Assembly (NCBI GenBank): GCA_037176845.1
Contig: JAYKXP010000002.1
Location: 1,054,001 to 1,118,000 of the forward strand
Source of the DNA: Paramarasmius palmivorus
Lineage: Eukaryota > Basidiomycota > Agaricomycetes > Agaricales > Marasmiaceae
Reading direction: 5' to 3'
Length of the DNA stretch: 64,000 nucleotides
The position numbers were made by a program, and so were the translations under genes. A model generated the notes under the pieces. The model ran no database searches and was not told where the DNA came from. It was given only the letters and a program-made list of their open reading frames with translations. Positions 34,455 through 46,707 of the stretch are shown one piece after another. Position 1 is the stretch's first letter. Each line of letters starts with the position of its first letter.

Positions 34455-35690
34455 TCATAGCGGTCGGAAGACGTTCAGCCGGCTATCCCAAGCACAGCTA
34501 GCTAGCACATTCTCCTCATATAGCGACCAGCCACATCCCGCTACGAACTCGGTGTGCGCATCATGGATGTATAACAGCTGTGGTTGAGGCCCATTTGAGA
34601 TTGTATTCCATCTACGACGAATCAGTAAAACGGGACTAGATGATTATGCATGAAAACATACACTCGACAAGTCATATCATAACTAGCACTTGCTAGCAAC
34701 TCGGCTCGGTGAGGACTCCACTGTAGCTTCTTCACAGCATACTCGTGTCCTAACAGTGTTGTTTCGCAGGCACCACCCACGAGACCTGTTTCCCCAACTT
34801 TGATCATCCGACAGTCCCAGACCTTGATCATCTTGTCAACGCCGCCGGTCGCAAGCGTAAAAGGTCTATACTTGTTCCAATCAAGGGCAAGAACTTCGCC
34901 GCCGGACGCAGGAACAGTGAGGGCTGCCGCAGAGGCGGGGTTGAGAAATGTGTTGGTATTGGAGGCGTAAGAAGGTGAGCGGAGATCAAATATTTTGCAA
35001 GTGCCATCTGTCGAACATGTTGCCAGTATATCAGGCTGATGAGGAGAGAACAGGGCTTGGTAGACACAAGATGAGTGTGCGTGAAGGGTCAAGACGGAAC
35101 GGGGTCGATCTGGTATCCACTGCAGCGTGATTGATCAATGTAAGAGTACTCGAAAAAAGCGTGCGTACGACTTTGACTAGTCCATCCCATGAGGCGGAAG
35201 CAAAGGTATCTTTCTTGACATTTGACCAATCTACGGAAAGGACTTCACGAGTGTGTTCTTGCCAGACGGCGATTGCGAGATTCTATGAATGTCGACGATC
35301 AGAGGCCATTTTTTGAGGCAAGTAGAGATAATTCGAACATTTAGCATGATATCCCATAGCCGTATAGATCCGTCCCCTGAAGCAGTTACTAGCTGGTTTT
35401 CGTGAATCTCTGACCATGCGAGATCGTACAAGCCGTCCTGTGTTTCGAAGCTACCAAAATCAGATCTCAACAGAGTCAGATATGAAGTATACTCACGACT
35501 TATCCAGCTGTATCGTAGGCAATCCCCCGGGGCCTGGTACTAGAGACACGATATGAAGACGCCCGTTACCGACGAGGCCAAAGTTGGCAGATGATGCCAA
35601 TGCTAATCTGTTATTATGAAACGGTGACCATGCCAGGGAATAATGAGCGAATCCCGGAGTCTGCAAGACTGCTGGAGGAGGTTTGTTCAT
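34455..35690 (-). CDS. PEX7: Peroxisomal targeting signal 2 receptor (peroxin 7)
   Basis: A WD40 beta-propeller that recognises PTS2 proteins and carries them to the peroxisome. It starts at 35690 ([18 protein letters not shown]). Blades are visible: [96 protein letters not shown] and [21 protein letters not shown]. The last exon, after an intron near 34605-34658, gives the family's C-terminal blade ([25 protein letters not shown]) and ends NVFRPL at 34455-34457. The literal frame running past the last donor (ending near 34622) is intron read-through. The gene is divergent from the sirtuin gene with only 76 bp between starts. Confidence 0.93.
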
Positions 35691-35766
35691 CGTCCGAGTC
35701 GTTCAGGAGAAAGAAACCAAGGACGGTCGACATCATCGGGAGTCGGGTCAAACCTACTTTTTTCAC
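35691..35766. promoter_or_regulatory. Very short shared promoter, PEX7 and sirtuin
   Basis: Only 76 bp lie between the opposing ATG codons, so the 5' leaders almost certainly start inside it or overlap. A run of T (TTTTTT) sits just before the sirtuin ATG. Confidence 0.5.
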
Positions 35767-37227
35767 ATGCGGGTTTCTGTCCCAAATATTCCTCAGTCTC
35801 TCTTGTCCTCGTCACAGTTACTGCCTAGTATCTCTGTGCAAGAAGCAACTGAACGTGTCGCAAATTTCTTGGCTGCTGGAAATGTTACTGTCTTGACTGG
35901 TGCAGGGGTCAGCGTTGATTCTGGTATACGAGCGTATCGAGGCAAGGATGGTCGATATATGAATCCAAATTACAAGTGAGTCCTACAATATATCCTGTTT
36001 TTCATTGAAAATGAACCATTAAAGACCTATTTTCTACCATGAATTGATGGATGAGACAGACAAGGGTCGTTTATACCGGTGCGTTCGTCGTAGTTGTCGC
36101 TCATATCTTCATCTCATTTCTTTTCAGGAAACGTTACTGGCTGCGTTCATATCTTGGATATCCCTCAGTTAGAGATGCCTTGCCGAACACCACACACTTC
36201 TCTCTGGCAGCGTTAGCAGTATTCTGGAATAGTCCCTCGACTTATTACTCAGAATGTAGACGGGCTTCACCATAAAGCACTCTCAGTATCCGACATAAGC
36301 CCCGTTAGAATGCAGGATTCTATTCTCGAGCTTCATGGCACACTACACGTAGAGCTCTATTCTCATACTTTGGAGTAACTTTGACTAATTTCTTCAACGT
36401 ATAGCGCGTACGTTGCAGGCACGGTCATGCTGTCGACCGAAACACGTTCCAAGACTTGCTATCAACAGCTAATCCTCAATGGCTGAACTTTGCGCAAGAA
36501 ATAGAAAGAACAGGAAATGAACCGAGAACGAACCCCGATGGTGATGTACGGCTACCAATACCCCTGTAAAGCATTCTCGCTGACTCAGAAACTTCAGGTC
36601 GCAATAGAGCATCTTGGAATATCATACGAAGAATTCACCGTACCAGACTGCCCGACTTGTCTCAGTGAAGGTCGAATGAACAACGTCCACAAACCAGATC
36701 TAGTGTTCTTCGGAGAATCCTTGAGCTCTGAAGTGAAAGACCGATCGTGAGCGCCCTGTGCTTTTCTCGAATGCTCCGTCCTGACGGGGAATCACAGATT
36801 TCGAGATATCGAGCTCTCTGATAGATTATTGTTAATAGGCACGACGTTGGCCACCTATTCTGCGTTTCGGTAGGTGTTGGCGTCTGCTTCGGGTTTTATG
36901 AAACTGTTTTAAACTCGCATCAGACTCCTCAAGAGTGCAATTGAACATAAGAAGCCGGTGTTGATGGTCAACGTTGGACCATCCAGAGCTGATGGTATGG
37001 AAGGTGTCGAGAAGCTTGACATTGCTAGTGGATTGATAATAAGAGAGGTTGCTACTGCTGTCTTGTGGGTCTTGAAGTTTCAATGATCTACGTGAGAATC
37101 ATCTGACAATCGCTGTAGAGGGTCCAGGTCGACTCAAGACGCAATCGTACAACAAATGCTAACCAGTGGCATCGTAAAACCTCCACCAGCAGATGACGAT
37201 GATCGTAGTCCGAGGGCGGCAGGTTAG
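35767..37227 (+). CDS. Sirtuin, NAD-dependent deacylase (class II, SIRT4-like)
   Basis: NAD-dependent protein deacylase of the Sir2 family. Seen: NAD-site TVLTGAGVSVDSGIRAYRG, then YMNPNYK/PIFYHELM, ITQNVDGLHHKA, the catalytic-His segment ILELHGTLHRV, a CxxC zinc pair (VPDCPTCL), VHKPDLVFFGESL, a TTLATYSAFRLL segment and PVLMVNVGPSRAD. This order and the ITQNVDGLH type fit class II sirtuins, which are often mitochondrial; the start MRVSVPNIPQSLLSSSQ could be a targeting peptide (inferred). The first zinc site reads CRHGH instead of a clear CxxC. One extra base at about 36213-36217 breaks LAALQYSGIVPRL. The last exon (GSRSTQDAIVQQML) ends at TAG 37225-37227. Confidence 0.88.
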
Positions 37228-37416
37228 ACATTTCGGAGCAATGCAATAGAGAAAATGGGTGTGTTCCGAACAAAATACAAACTCTTAAATACATGTATGG
37301 TTGTGACGAACGAAAGTAATGAACACCAGTTAGAACGAATGTAGCATTAGAATACACACCACTTTTTAAGGTAGGATAAAGGCTAAACATTTTAGTAGAA
37401 TACAGAAATTTATACA

Positions 37417-40400
37417 TCAATGTCCCCGTCCTTGTGCCGAATAATTTCCTACATCATCTAGTAACCCCGAGTCCTGCATGAAAGAGCTCCATCTTTCGTC
37501 CAACCTCGAGTCTCTCGAAGCTAGACCAAGTCCCTGCAGCGCAGCATTCCCGGGAGGTGGTAAATGCTGAGAGGGAACGCTATGAGATTGTGTATGTGAA
37601 TGTTGGTAACCGTGATATGAAGGTACCGTAGACGAATACATGTCCTCTCGATGAGGCTGCTGAGTATGTGAGGATGAATGGTGATATATTTGATTCGAGT
37701 TTTGCATATACTGTGGATGTGACAGCCGAACCTGAGACAACGGTTCAGGCCCCGATTGGTCTGGCCACGGGTAGTCGGCATTCGAACTCGGTCTACTGTC
37801 TCTATCGTAGGAGTAAGTGAACGATTGTCGGTGTTGTGGTGGTGGCTGTTGTGGTGGTAATGGACGTTGTTGACGAGACGAGGCCGATAAAGGGGGTGGT
37901 GGCGGAGTCGCAGGAGGAATCGCAATCATCGTAGGTTCGTTATACCGTTGAGTTCCCCTAGGAATCGCATAGTCTGAATTATCAGAATCCTCGCTGGGAC
38001 GCCAGCCACCGATAGGTGAGGTACCAGAAGGAGAAACACTCTGGGAGTGATATGGACCCAGGTTTGAAATTTGAGGAAGGCGTAATTGCGGTTGCTGTGA
38101 ATGTGAAGAGGTATATGATTGGCGAGGTGGCTGAGCTTGTTGTGGTCGGGACTGCATCTGATATGAAGACGAACGCAGGGTTGGGTCGTACTCCATCGGA
38201 TGGTCCATATCTATCGCGATATCCATTGGATAATTACCGCCCTGGATCTGAATGGAACCCATGCCAGTATTGACCCTGGAGGCGCCAGACCCGTCGAATT
38301 GAACGGAGTCAGGAGGACTATTGGCACCTGACGAACCCTCTCCGTGAGTTCGCTGACGGGCAGACACAAATCGCGTGCGTCCGGCAAATATAGAAAGTTC
38401 GTCGTCTGTGTCTTCCTCTTTAATGTTCCATAGCAACCCTCCACTGTCCCCTGAAGGTGATGCGCTGTTTCGCACTTTGGCCAAAGCGCAGCGAGCCTTT
38501 TCTCGGAGTTTTGTTAATATTGGCTGCGGAAAGTCCGGTCAGTATCCGAAGAAGTAGAATTGAGTAATGAAAGGAAGTGCCAAATCAGGGTAGCAAAGCA
38601 GGCGAGCCCAAGTAAATCAAAGCCACGGAATAAAACATACCAGCGCTCTAGCAGCCCTCCGACTGTATGTGGCGGCCTTAGAAAACAGAACACACGCCTG
38701 GTCCAGTTCAATCATTGCAGAAGAAGCTAGTGGCGACCGTGGTCCACGCGCCACAACAGTCCCAAAAATAACCTAGTGATGCACAATCAGAACCATCTAC
38801 CGCTATTAGAATGTGTTAAACTTACAGCAGCACTGAATGCAAACGTCCACATCGTCCAGAACCTAGCAGCTGTATTCGGGAACCGAGGAGAATTGTTCTC
38901 GCACACACTTTTGAATTGTTCCGGAGGCCCTATATGCGGCCAGGAAACTCGGTGCATATGTGCTTTTCAAAGGGTTGACGGGCTGCTCGATAATGGCTTG
39001 TGCAAAGAAAGAACGATGAATATAGATGAGCACTATAGGGACAATCAAATAATCAGATAAACGATGACAGAAACCAGCAAGGTGGTCGTACCGGTCTCCT
39101 TGATGTGTTCCATAACACATTTCTGGAACGAAAGGCCGAGTTCCTCCTCGCTTCCATGCGAATCCTTGTCCGTGGTGGTGAGCGGTTCGGGTATTGGGAA
39201 GTCCCTAACTTTCCGGTCCAATTCCATGATCGTTGCGTACGTGGGAGCCTTCGGCGGTCAAGGTTCGGGCAGACACCTCGGCGACACACTCAGCGGCAAA
39301 TCGGAATCCCCAGGTTCCAACTGCACGGGCGAAGATCAAAGTTAGAAAAAGAAAGCAAATTCAGTGGAAAAAGCGCTGACAAAGTTCGTCTTCCTTGCCT
39401 TTCCCTGAGTTATCCTCCTCGGACTGAGGAAAACTGCAGTCAATATATGCCAGTGAGAAAGCAGGTGGGCGCCCAGTGTTGAGACTCTGCATGATGGACC
39501 CCGTGAATCAGAGCACACGCACTCACACATCGGTTAAAGACTTACCGTCCATACATCAGCCACGAAGAGGTCCCAAAATACTATTCGCCTCCTTTGCACC
39601 ATCTTCGGTGTGAGACCCCATCTAGCGCTATCCCGATCTGTGAGAAACATTCAGTCCTTCAGAGCGTCCGCAGTGGGTATGAGAGAAATAATACTAACGA
39701 AGACCAATGGTCATACTTAGATGACTGGCGAGTGTTATTAAACTCCAAGTCATCTCCATCCCAGTTTCACCCTTCCCAGACCTATCGTGGTCGTCACCGT
39801 CACCACTCATCGCATTATATACACTCAGAAGATGTAAAGCCTGTATCGTTACGATGCTGGGCTTCTCGAGGATAGATTGAAGTGACAATGCAGCGCGGGA
39901 CAGCTGGTGATAGTGCTCGACTATAGCAGGAACTTGGTGTCTAGGTTTGGTTGACTGTGAGTCATCCTTTTCCAAGTCTTGCTCAGGAGAGCCATCGTCC
40001 TTCTTGCCAGAACTGACTAGTGAACCGATCGCAAAGACGATAAAGAGAAGGGCCAGATCATGGGGACCATTCCATTCCTCCACCGTCTGTCGCTCAGCAG
40101 ACGCAGACCGTTGGCGGTTCAAGCTCTGACTCCTGCTATTCGAGTCTTGAGCACCTCGCCCTCGGTCATGATGCTGCCCCATGCCCCCGTGATCAAGATC
40201 ACCGCCGCCACCTGCCCCACATCCTTGATCCTTTTTGTAAATTGAAGGAATCATGTCCGTCTCGACTTGATCCTGAGTCAGGCCTCTGAACAGCCAAGAC
40301 ACTTGATCAAAAAAGACTTTGACGAGCTCCAAAGCTCTGTCATAGGGTGGTAGATGGGATTCGATAAGAGTCATGACTTCTGATGGCGGCAGCCCCAATG

Positions 40401-41526
40401 GAGTGAACGGGAAAGCCTGCGAGAAGAGTGCAAGCGACTGAGCTTCGGTGGTCGAGCTCGTTCCGCCGGCAGTTGGGAAAGAAGCAGAGTTTTGGGTGGA
40501 TGTGGGTGACATTGAGGATGACTCTCTATCATAACTGAGGGGAGAAGAGGAACCACGATAACCAGGTTTGGACCTTTGAGAAAGTGTCGGGGAGTTGTTC
40601 TCTGAAGATAGCAGATTGGACTGGAGGGCCTTTAGCTGAGATTGGGTACAAAGGAAGACAGACGCACCACCAGGAGGCTTTCAGATCCACCCGTAGGCCC
40701 AAAGAACCTCGATATACCATGATCGCTGATGGACAGCGTTCCGAAGGCATCAATGGCCTCTCCATTGTTGGTCCCGCCTTCATTGTTGTCTTCTCCAGAA
40801 CCCCCTTTAACTTTGCGACGACTTGAACCTTCATCACTAGTATCCATATCATCTACAGGATCTACAAGGCCCTCTTCCAGAAGTGGATGGGGTTGCGTGG
40901 AATGTTTGCCATGTAGATTCGCCAAAGCGTCTTCAAGCTCGCGAACACGTCCACTAAGTTTGGATATCCGGCGGTGAAGATGTTCCGTCGCTGCGAGGAC
41001 GAACCTGTCGATTCCCCATTAGAAACCTTGATGGAAAACTATGACCGGTCCACAAACCTTGTGCCCTGACCTGTAGCCAAACTACCTGCAAGAAACGTCA
41101 GAATATCATTCCAAAGAGAGTACTGTCAAACACACCATTGGGACACAAAGCTGCACATCCACGACGCTATTGACATGGGTTATATACATTGTATCAACAT
41201 TCGGAAGAATCCAAGATACCTGGCAAGAAGTACAGGGTATTTGCTTGTCACATTTGATCTTGAGCCTGTAAGCAGGTCGACTTCATCATTGCTTGTGCGA
41301 TGATCGCATTTGATTGAACTCACCTCCTACACTCTGCACAAGATACTTCTCCTGCAAACCAAAAAGTTCAGAGGCGCCGATGAAGTCAGGAATACCCAGG
41401 TTGGACCGCACCTCTACTCCTCTTTATCTCGAGCTCCCTGGCATGACCCCCATCAAACTTGAATTCTGACTCCAATTCTCGTCTGCTGGACTTTCGTTTG
41501 AGTTTCGTTTTGGGTTCCGGGGGCAT
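37417..41526 (-). CDS. Zn2Cys6 transcription factor with fungal-specific domain
   Basis: The start is MPPEPKTKLKRKSSRREL. Two small exons then encode the binuclear zinc cluster: EVSCAECRR, LKIKCDKQIPCTSC and QRRGCAALCPN. A leucine-type coiled linker follows (LHRRISKLSGRVRELEDALANL). The middle part carries the fungal-specific transcription-factor domain (HDLALLFIVFAIGSLV, YHQLSRAALSLQSILEKPSIVTIQALHLLSVY, LASHLSMTIGL, then LNTGRPPAFSLAYIDCSFP near 39400). The last 355 codons are a Gln/Pro/Ser-rich, probably activating, tail with a poly-Pro run (37877-37900). The gene has roughly 12 exons over 4.1 kb. The target genes cannot be read from sequence. Confidence 0.88.
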
Positions 41527-43326
41527 TTAGTGACCAGAAGGACACGAGGCGACGGAAATATGTAAGGGGGGAGCGGATAGAAGGAAGATGAAAGAAGAAA
41601 TTGAGAAATAAGAATGGATACGAGTGATGGGAAAGAGAAGAAATTTCTGTTCCTTACTTCACGATTTACTCACTGACTGAGCCGCAGGCGAGGGATTCAA
41701 AAAAATGACTGCAAGTATCCGTTTAAACCGTATGCCGATCAAATGCGACTTGTCCTCCGCCGGTTACATTGTTCTTCCCCCCTAGGTCTCTCCCCCCTTG
41801 CCCCAATCTTCTCTTTGCATTTTCCCGGAGCAGAAATAGTCCTCCCACAAGGTGCTTGTAACCAATTCATCCACGCGTACACCCCAAGAAGTGTTTGCTT
41901 TCTTCCTAGAAAGCATCTTCTAAACAGCGCAACAGAACATATCTGGTACACTGTCTCCCACGACTTTTAATTCAATGATGTTCGCTAGATCATCTTACAG
42001 TATAACTGCTGTCAATTAGCTCATAGACGGCCCCCGACCCCCTCATCTATCTCTAGTTTCCGCTGCCATGGCAAGTGAGTAACTTATTTTAGTGCTGTTC
42101 AACCCGCAGCACAAAAAATGTTGACAATCTCCCTTTCAGTGAAAACTAGGGTTTCAAATTCATTCAACTTCCTGTGCAAGCCTTCAAATTGCCTGTTATG
42201 TTCGCATCGTCGCCTCACAGCCCTGATTTTGTATGTCTGACGTGCACAGGTCTTGGAATTCATTTACCTCCTGTCGGGTCTAAGAAGACATTCTAGGTAC
42301 CTGTCAGCCACTGCATTGATAATACTTTCCACCAAAGGGCAAGTCTTGCTCCGGTAAAAAGGCAAGCAAGCAAATGAAGACCTGCATTACTCCATCGGTC
42401 GTTTTATCCAGGGTACAGGTCTCAACGCCAGGATGGGTCACGGGTGTTGTCATGATTCATTGGGGTGAAGGTTTGCATATCACGTTCATGTTAATCTTTC
42501 AGATCCAACCTACTGCTCCATACACCTCATTGGAATGTGTCCGGATAACCCTTTGTACCCGGACCGTGACGTCTGGGCGCCCTAGAATACATCGAGTCTC
42601 CTTCTGATTCGGCCCAGTCACTATCACCCGTGCTTCCTGATTAAACTGGTCTCGAGTTATCAGTCACGACACATTCTGGTTTTGGTAGTTCGCAACCAAA
42701 AGATCTCTTGGTCGACCACGACAACCTATGTCGCGAACGGCGAATTCGAACCAACATTCTTCTATTTTACCTGCTAGGTTCTGAGCAACAAGGCATTCGA
42801 ACATTACTACGTGTCCCGTTCTTCCGACTCGGCTAACATTCAGCGAAGGTAAGCTCACACCTTGCCGGAGTCGAGCCCAAAAACTTTCCAAGATGTAGGA
42901 CCCTCAGGTGCTTGCCGACCGGAAACTCGAATTTCTCCTTATCCGGGGGTGCCTATTATCCATCGTCGTGTTCCTTGCAATTTGAGTGAAGACGTGACGC
43001 GTGTTGGGAACGCGGATAGAACGTGGCGCCCAAACTAGTGAGTCCCCATATGCTTTTGAAGTCTATCTTCCATGGGAATGTTCATGGCGGAATACGGTTT
43101 TATCCCTCAAAAACTCTTTCGGAACCGCATCGAGAGCGGTTCCTGGACGACGAGCATCATATTATCGAATCGGATTCTTCATTCTACCTTGATTCGTACA
43201 TGGTTTATCCCACTACCAATCTCCTTCGGGCCGCTCAGTATCATCCAACACACGTACACGAACGTCTTCCAGTCCTTAGGGTCGACTATACCAAGATGTA
43301 TTCCCAGCATAGGCCCCCGAATACAC
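41527..43326. other. 1.8-kb intergenic region
   Basis: This is the longest gene-free stretch. Short frames (41743-41970, 42664-42891) have no domain or splice support. It probably includes a long promoter for the regulator gene. A small hairpin sits at 43121-43143. I see no transposon or tRNA. Confidence 0.45.
43121..43143. repeat. Perfect 8-bp hairpin
   Basis: GGAACCGC and GCGGTTCC arms surround a 7-nt loop, about 185 bp beyond the 3' end of the NmrA copy 1 gene. It could form a stem but might be chance. Confidence 0.5.
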
Positions 43327-44343
43327 TTAGTTTCCCCACCACTTTTGCAGGTACTCCTTGACAGACGTGGGGTTCACGTCCACGAGACCATTCAAGTTTA
43401 TCTCCATCTCGCATTCGCCTCGTACAATCCCAAGGTAAACCTCAAGGTAGAAGTTGCCAAAAGGACTCGTGGGGTTCGGGTCCATTCGAGCTAGAAGATC
43501 CTGCTCAGTGTTGTATTTGACGTCAAATTTCTTCCCTGTACAGCAAAATTGTCAGATAAGGAACCCGGCGGCTGTAAACTGGTTGGATACTCACCCGTGA
43601 TGGATTCAGCGATGTTGATCACTTCGTTGATGGTGATAACTTCTCCAGCCATATTAGTCTCCTCATCCCATTTGTCCAATTGAGTCGCAGCAGCGGTGAA
43701 TCGGCCAACGTCCTCCGCAGTCGTCCATGCGAATTTGATGTTTCCATCTCCAGGAACGTCTGCCGCAGCCTTTGAGAGATCGACGATGTAAGGGAAATGC
43801 TGTAGATGCCCATGGGCTTTGGCTCCATCGGGTTTTGGGTTCCCATAACCGAGATAGTTCATGAAAATCCCGACGCTAAATGCTGTGAATTCGAAATTGG
43901 GACGCGTCTCCTTCACTTTTCTCAACGACCGTAGAATAGGAATTTTGTGTTGGTAGAGAGGGGCAGAAACAAGCCTCTCGGAATGAACAGCGAATTCGCT
44001 TGGGGCAAAGCGATGGATAGATGGAACCTTCAAGGCAGCGTCGAGAAGTCGCTGTTGTGTAACTTCGAATATATCGGCGAAAGTCCGAATGTCCAGAAAT
44101 CGTGGAGATGATGGTGTCGATTTGGTGTTCTTGCAGGATCGCTGCGACTGCGTCCACGTTCTTGTAGTCGACGCCAATGACGGGCGCGCTAGCCCCGGCA
44201 AACTGCACGTCAGGCTTCGAGGAGCGTGAAAGAACAATGATATGAAGAGAGTCTCGTTTCTTTATCTCGAGGAGACCTTCGACGATGTGACTACCGATGC
44301 CACCTGTGCCACCGGCGACAGCAATGCGTTTCGAGCGAGTCAT
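43327..44343 (-). CDS. NmrA-like NAD(P)-binding protein (copy 1)
   Basis: A Rossmann-fold NmrA/isoflavone-reductase-type protein. Seen: an N-terminal dinucleotide motif (IAVAGGTGGIGSHIVEGLL), the strand-2 LSRSSKPD, VDYKNVDAVAAIL, RFAPSEFAVHSERL and AWTTAEDVGRFTAAATQL. The last exon, after the intron 43535-43594, encodes KFDVKYNTEQDLLARMDPNP and ends LQKWWGN. In copy 1 the frame slips by one base at 44076-44084, where ISTISG must continue into FADIFEVTQQRLLDAAL; copy 2 is intact there. The family covers NAD(P) sensors and reductases, and the substrate is unknown. Forms a tandem pair with the next gene. Confidence 0.85.
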
Positions 44344-44682
44344 GGTTTACGAGGGGTCGATGAACGATCTAGCACTGATCCCCCGACTTTTATGAGGTGC
44401 GCGACTCGGGGAGAAACCGAGACGTAGCATTGGTCAGACGGAATTTATATCAAACGGATGTCTTCCGAGTCGTAGCAGTCAGCTAGGTCTCAAAGCTCCG
44501 CTCCCAAATCGGAGGGCTAAACTGATTAATCACTTTGATACTTACTTGATGCTTGAGATCCTTGGCAATTAGAAATCAAACGTGGCGCACGCTTTGTCCT
44601 GTGAATACCTGCAAGTCAGGAGCAGGCTAAATCGCTACTCTATCAAAACAAAAGTCTCTGCATAGGGAGATTGCAACTCTAC
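44344..44682. other. Spacer between tandem NmrA-like genes
   Basis: The first ~110 bp resemble the sequence upstream of copy 2 (for example TCTAGCA, TTTTATGAGG and GCATTGGTCAGA in the same order), so the duplicated unit includes promoter sequence. Confidence 0.5.
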
Positions 44683-45693
44683 TCAATTTCCCCACCATTT
44701 TTGAAGGTAACCTTTGACCGACATAGGCTCCACGCTCACGAGTCCGTTCAAGTTTACTGTCCCTGGATCACATTCACCCCGTACCATCCCAAGGGAGACC
44801 TCATGATAGAAATTGGCCATAAGACTGGTTGCGTTCGGGTCTATCCGTGCCAAAATATCCTCCTCGGTGAGGTATTTGACGACGAATTCCTTCCCTGTCA
44901 TGACAGCTCATCAAAAAGTGAAATACGCCGGCTATGTTGGATCCTCACCTGTGATGGACTCGGCAATCTCGATGAGCTTGTTGGTACTGATGAGGTCTCC
45001 AGCCATGCTGAGTTCCTCTGGCCAGGCCTCAAGCTGAGTTGCAGCGGCGGTGAATCGACCAACATCCTCTGCAGTTGTCCAGGCGTACGTGGCGTTCCCA
45101 TCTCCAGGAACCTCGACAGTAGCCTTGGACAAATCAAGAATGAAGGGATGTTCCCTCAGGTGCCCATGAGCCTTTTTTCCATCTGGCTTTGCATTCCCGT
45201 AACCAAGGTAGTTCGTGAGCCCTCCGCAGACGAATACCGTAAATTCGAAATCGCTACGCGTCTCCTTCACCTTTCTTAACGACCGTAGAATGGGAAGTTT
45301 ATGATGGTAAAAGGATACTGAGGCGAGCTTTTCGGAGCTAACGGCGAATTCGCTCGGGGCAAAGCGATGGACTGATGGTACCCTTAACGCGGCGTCAAGA
45401 AGTCGTTGTTGCGCAACCTCGAATATGTCGATGAATTCGAAACCCGAGACTGTGGAGATGATAGTATCTATCTGGTGCTCCCGTAGGATGGCTGCGACTG
45501 CGTCCACGTCCGTGTAGTCTACGCCTATTACAGGAGCACTGGCGCCAGCAAACTGCACGTCGGGCTTCGAGGAACGCGACAAGATGATGATATGAAGGGA
45601 ATCTCGCTCCTTTATCTCGAGAAGGCCCTCGATGATGTGACTACCGATGCCACCTGTGCCACCAGCTACAGCAATGCGTTTGGAGCGGGCCAT
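44683..45693 (-). CDS. NmrA-like NAD(P)-binding protein (copy 2)
   Basis: A close paralogue of copy 1 with the same two-exon layout. It starts MARSKRIAVAGGTGGIGSH, continues uninterrupted through ISTVSGFEFIDIFEVAQQRLLDAAL, RFAPSEFAVSSEKL and AWTTAEDVGRFTAAATQL, and after a ~50-bp intron (about 44895-44949) ends KEFVVKYLTEEDILARIDPN to LQKWWGN. It lacks the frame slip of copy 1. The glycine-rich loop GGTGGIG keeps the nucleotide-binding form, so binding of NAD(P) is likely; whether it catalyses a reduction is unknown. Confidence 0.88.
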
Positions 45694-45929
45694 GGTTGTG
45701 CGCGATTATTGGGTGTTTGATACCAGGGATTGGCACTTGGTGAGGCATCTAGCATTCTTCAGCTCGATTTTTATGAGGATCAGGAAATCGGGAAAAGCCG
45801 CATATGCATTGGTCAGAACAGCGCTCCATTTGAATGAAAGCTTACACAGGCCTGGGTTATTAGGAAGCTGACTAATGCCAACTTCGGATATTCCGTCGGA
45901 CAACGCGTTGGGAGGTTTCACGGTTGTTC

Positions 45930-46419
45930 ATGGCGAAAGACGAACCTCTCCCAGCCCCAGGCGACAATGTAAAACCCTTGAACTATCGAGAGCAGTTTCA
46001 GGTATTGCGAAGAAGCTGATCCTCTTGGCACTTCTGACGCATTCCTATATGATAGGGCAAGGAAACCAGTTCAAAATTCATCGAGTGAGTCGACCACTCA
46101 CCAAATATTCCAAACTCAAACCAATCTCATCTGCTTCAACTTCACTCAGCCCATGTGCCGAAGCTTCCAAGGCTTCCCTTGCATGTATGAACAAATATGA
46201 TTTTGACCGCGACAAGTACGCATTATACCACTTCTGTTTCAAGCCAGCCGTTAAATGCTTTAAACCATAGGTGTTTAGATTACTTCGAAGCCTACAGAAC
46301 GTGTAAAAAGACATGGGTGAGTGAGCCTCTTCTTGGTACAATGATATTTGCTCACCAGGGCCATGAAGTAGATGGACCAGCGAAAAGCAGACCGCAGAGC
46401 GGGAAGGCCAACTTCATGA
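45930..46419 (+). CDS. COX23: COX23-like twin CX9C mitochondrial assembly factor
   Basis: A small intermembrane-space CHCH protein needed in yeast for cytochrome oxidase assembly. Five short exons (45930-46001, 46056-46084, 46150-46215, 46271-46316 and 46372-46419) join in phase to 86 aa. The N-terminus is MAKDEPLPAPGDNVKPLNY. The twin CX9C core is FIDPC-AEASKASLA-CMNKYDFDRDK-C-LDYFEAYRT-CKKTW, with a basic C-terminus (MDQRKADRRAGR). The SKFIDPC and YDFDRDKC phrases closely match the COX23/CHCHD7 family. A literal 131-codon frame through the introns (45875-46270) is misleading. The short exons hide this gene from simple frame scans. Confidence 0.9.
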
Positions 46420-46707
46420 AATATGCTAGTACCGGCAGCGAGTTTTCATTTTGTCTTGGTTTCTTCGTAGTGTCATGGAGATTTTTCATGGTTATCGCGC
46501 GATAGTTGAGCGAGAATGGCAATTTTTATTGTGAGATGGAATCATGAACATGGAAGGAGAGAAACTGGCCATAAATAATTTAAATGTGATTTGAATCTAC
46601 CGGTCATTCCGGCACTGGCTATATATACTAATGATGAGCGGTGGTGAGATTGGGCGTATCATTCACCTCTTCTTCGGTTACTAGTTTCATTATACGCAAG
46701 GAGCTCA

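Noticed and set aside
34605..34658. PEX7 ending at [12 protein letters not shown] near 34622
   Set aside because: That end is intron read-through; splicing restores the last WD40 blade further downstream.
41743..41970. 75-codon frame in the 1.8-kb gap
   Set aside because: No domain, splice structure or coding-like composition.
42700..42800. tRNA-like B-box (GGTTCGAATTC on the minus strand)
   Set aside because: No matching A-box, acceptor stem or anticodon loop at the right distances.
43491..44237. NmrA copy 1 as a pseudogene
   Set aside because: Only one base is off, in line with the window-wide error pattern; all motifs are intact.
45875..46270. 131-codon plus-strand frame
   Set aside because: It reads through COX23 introns; splicing gives a clear twin CX9C protein instead.
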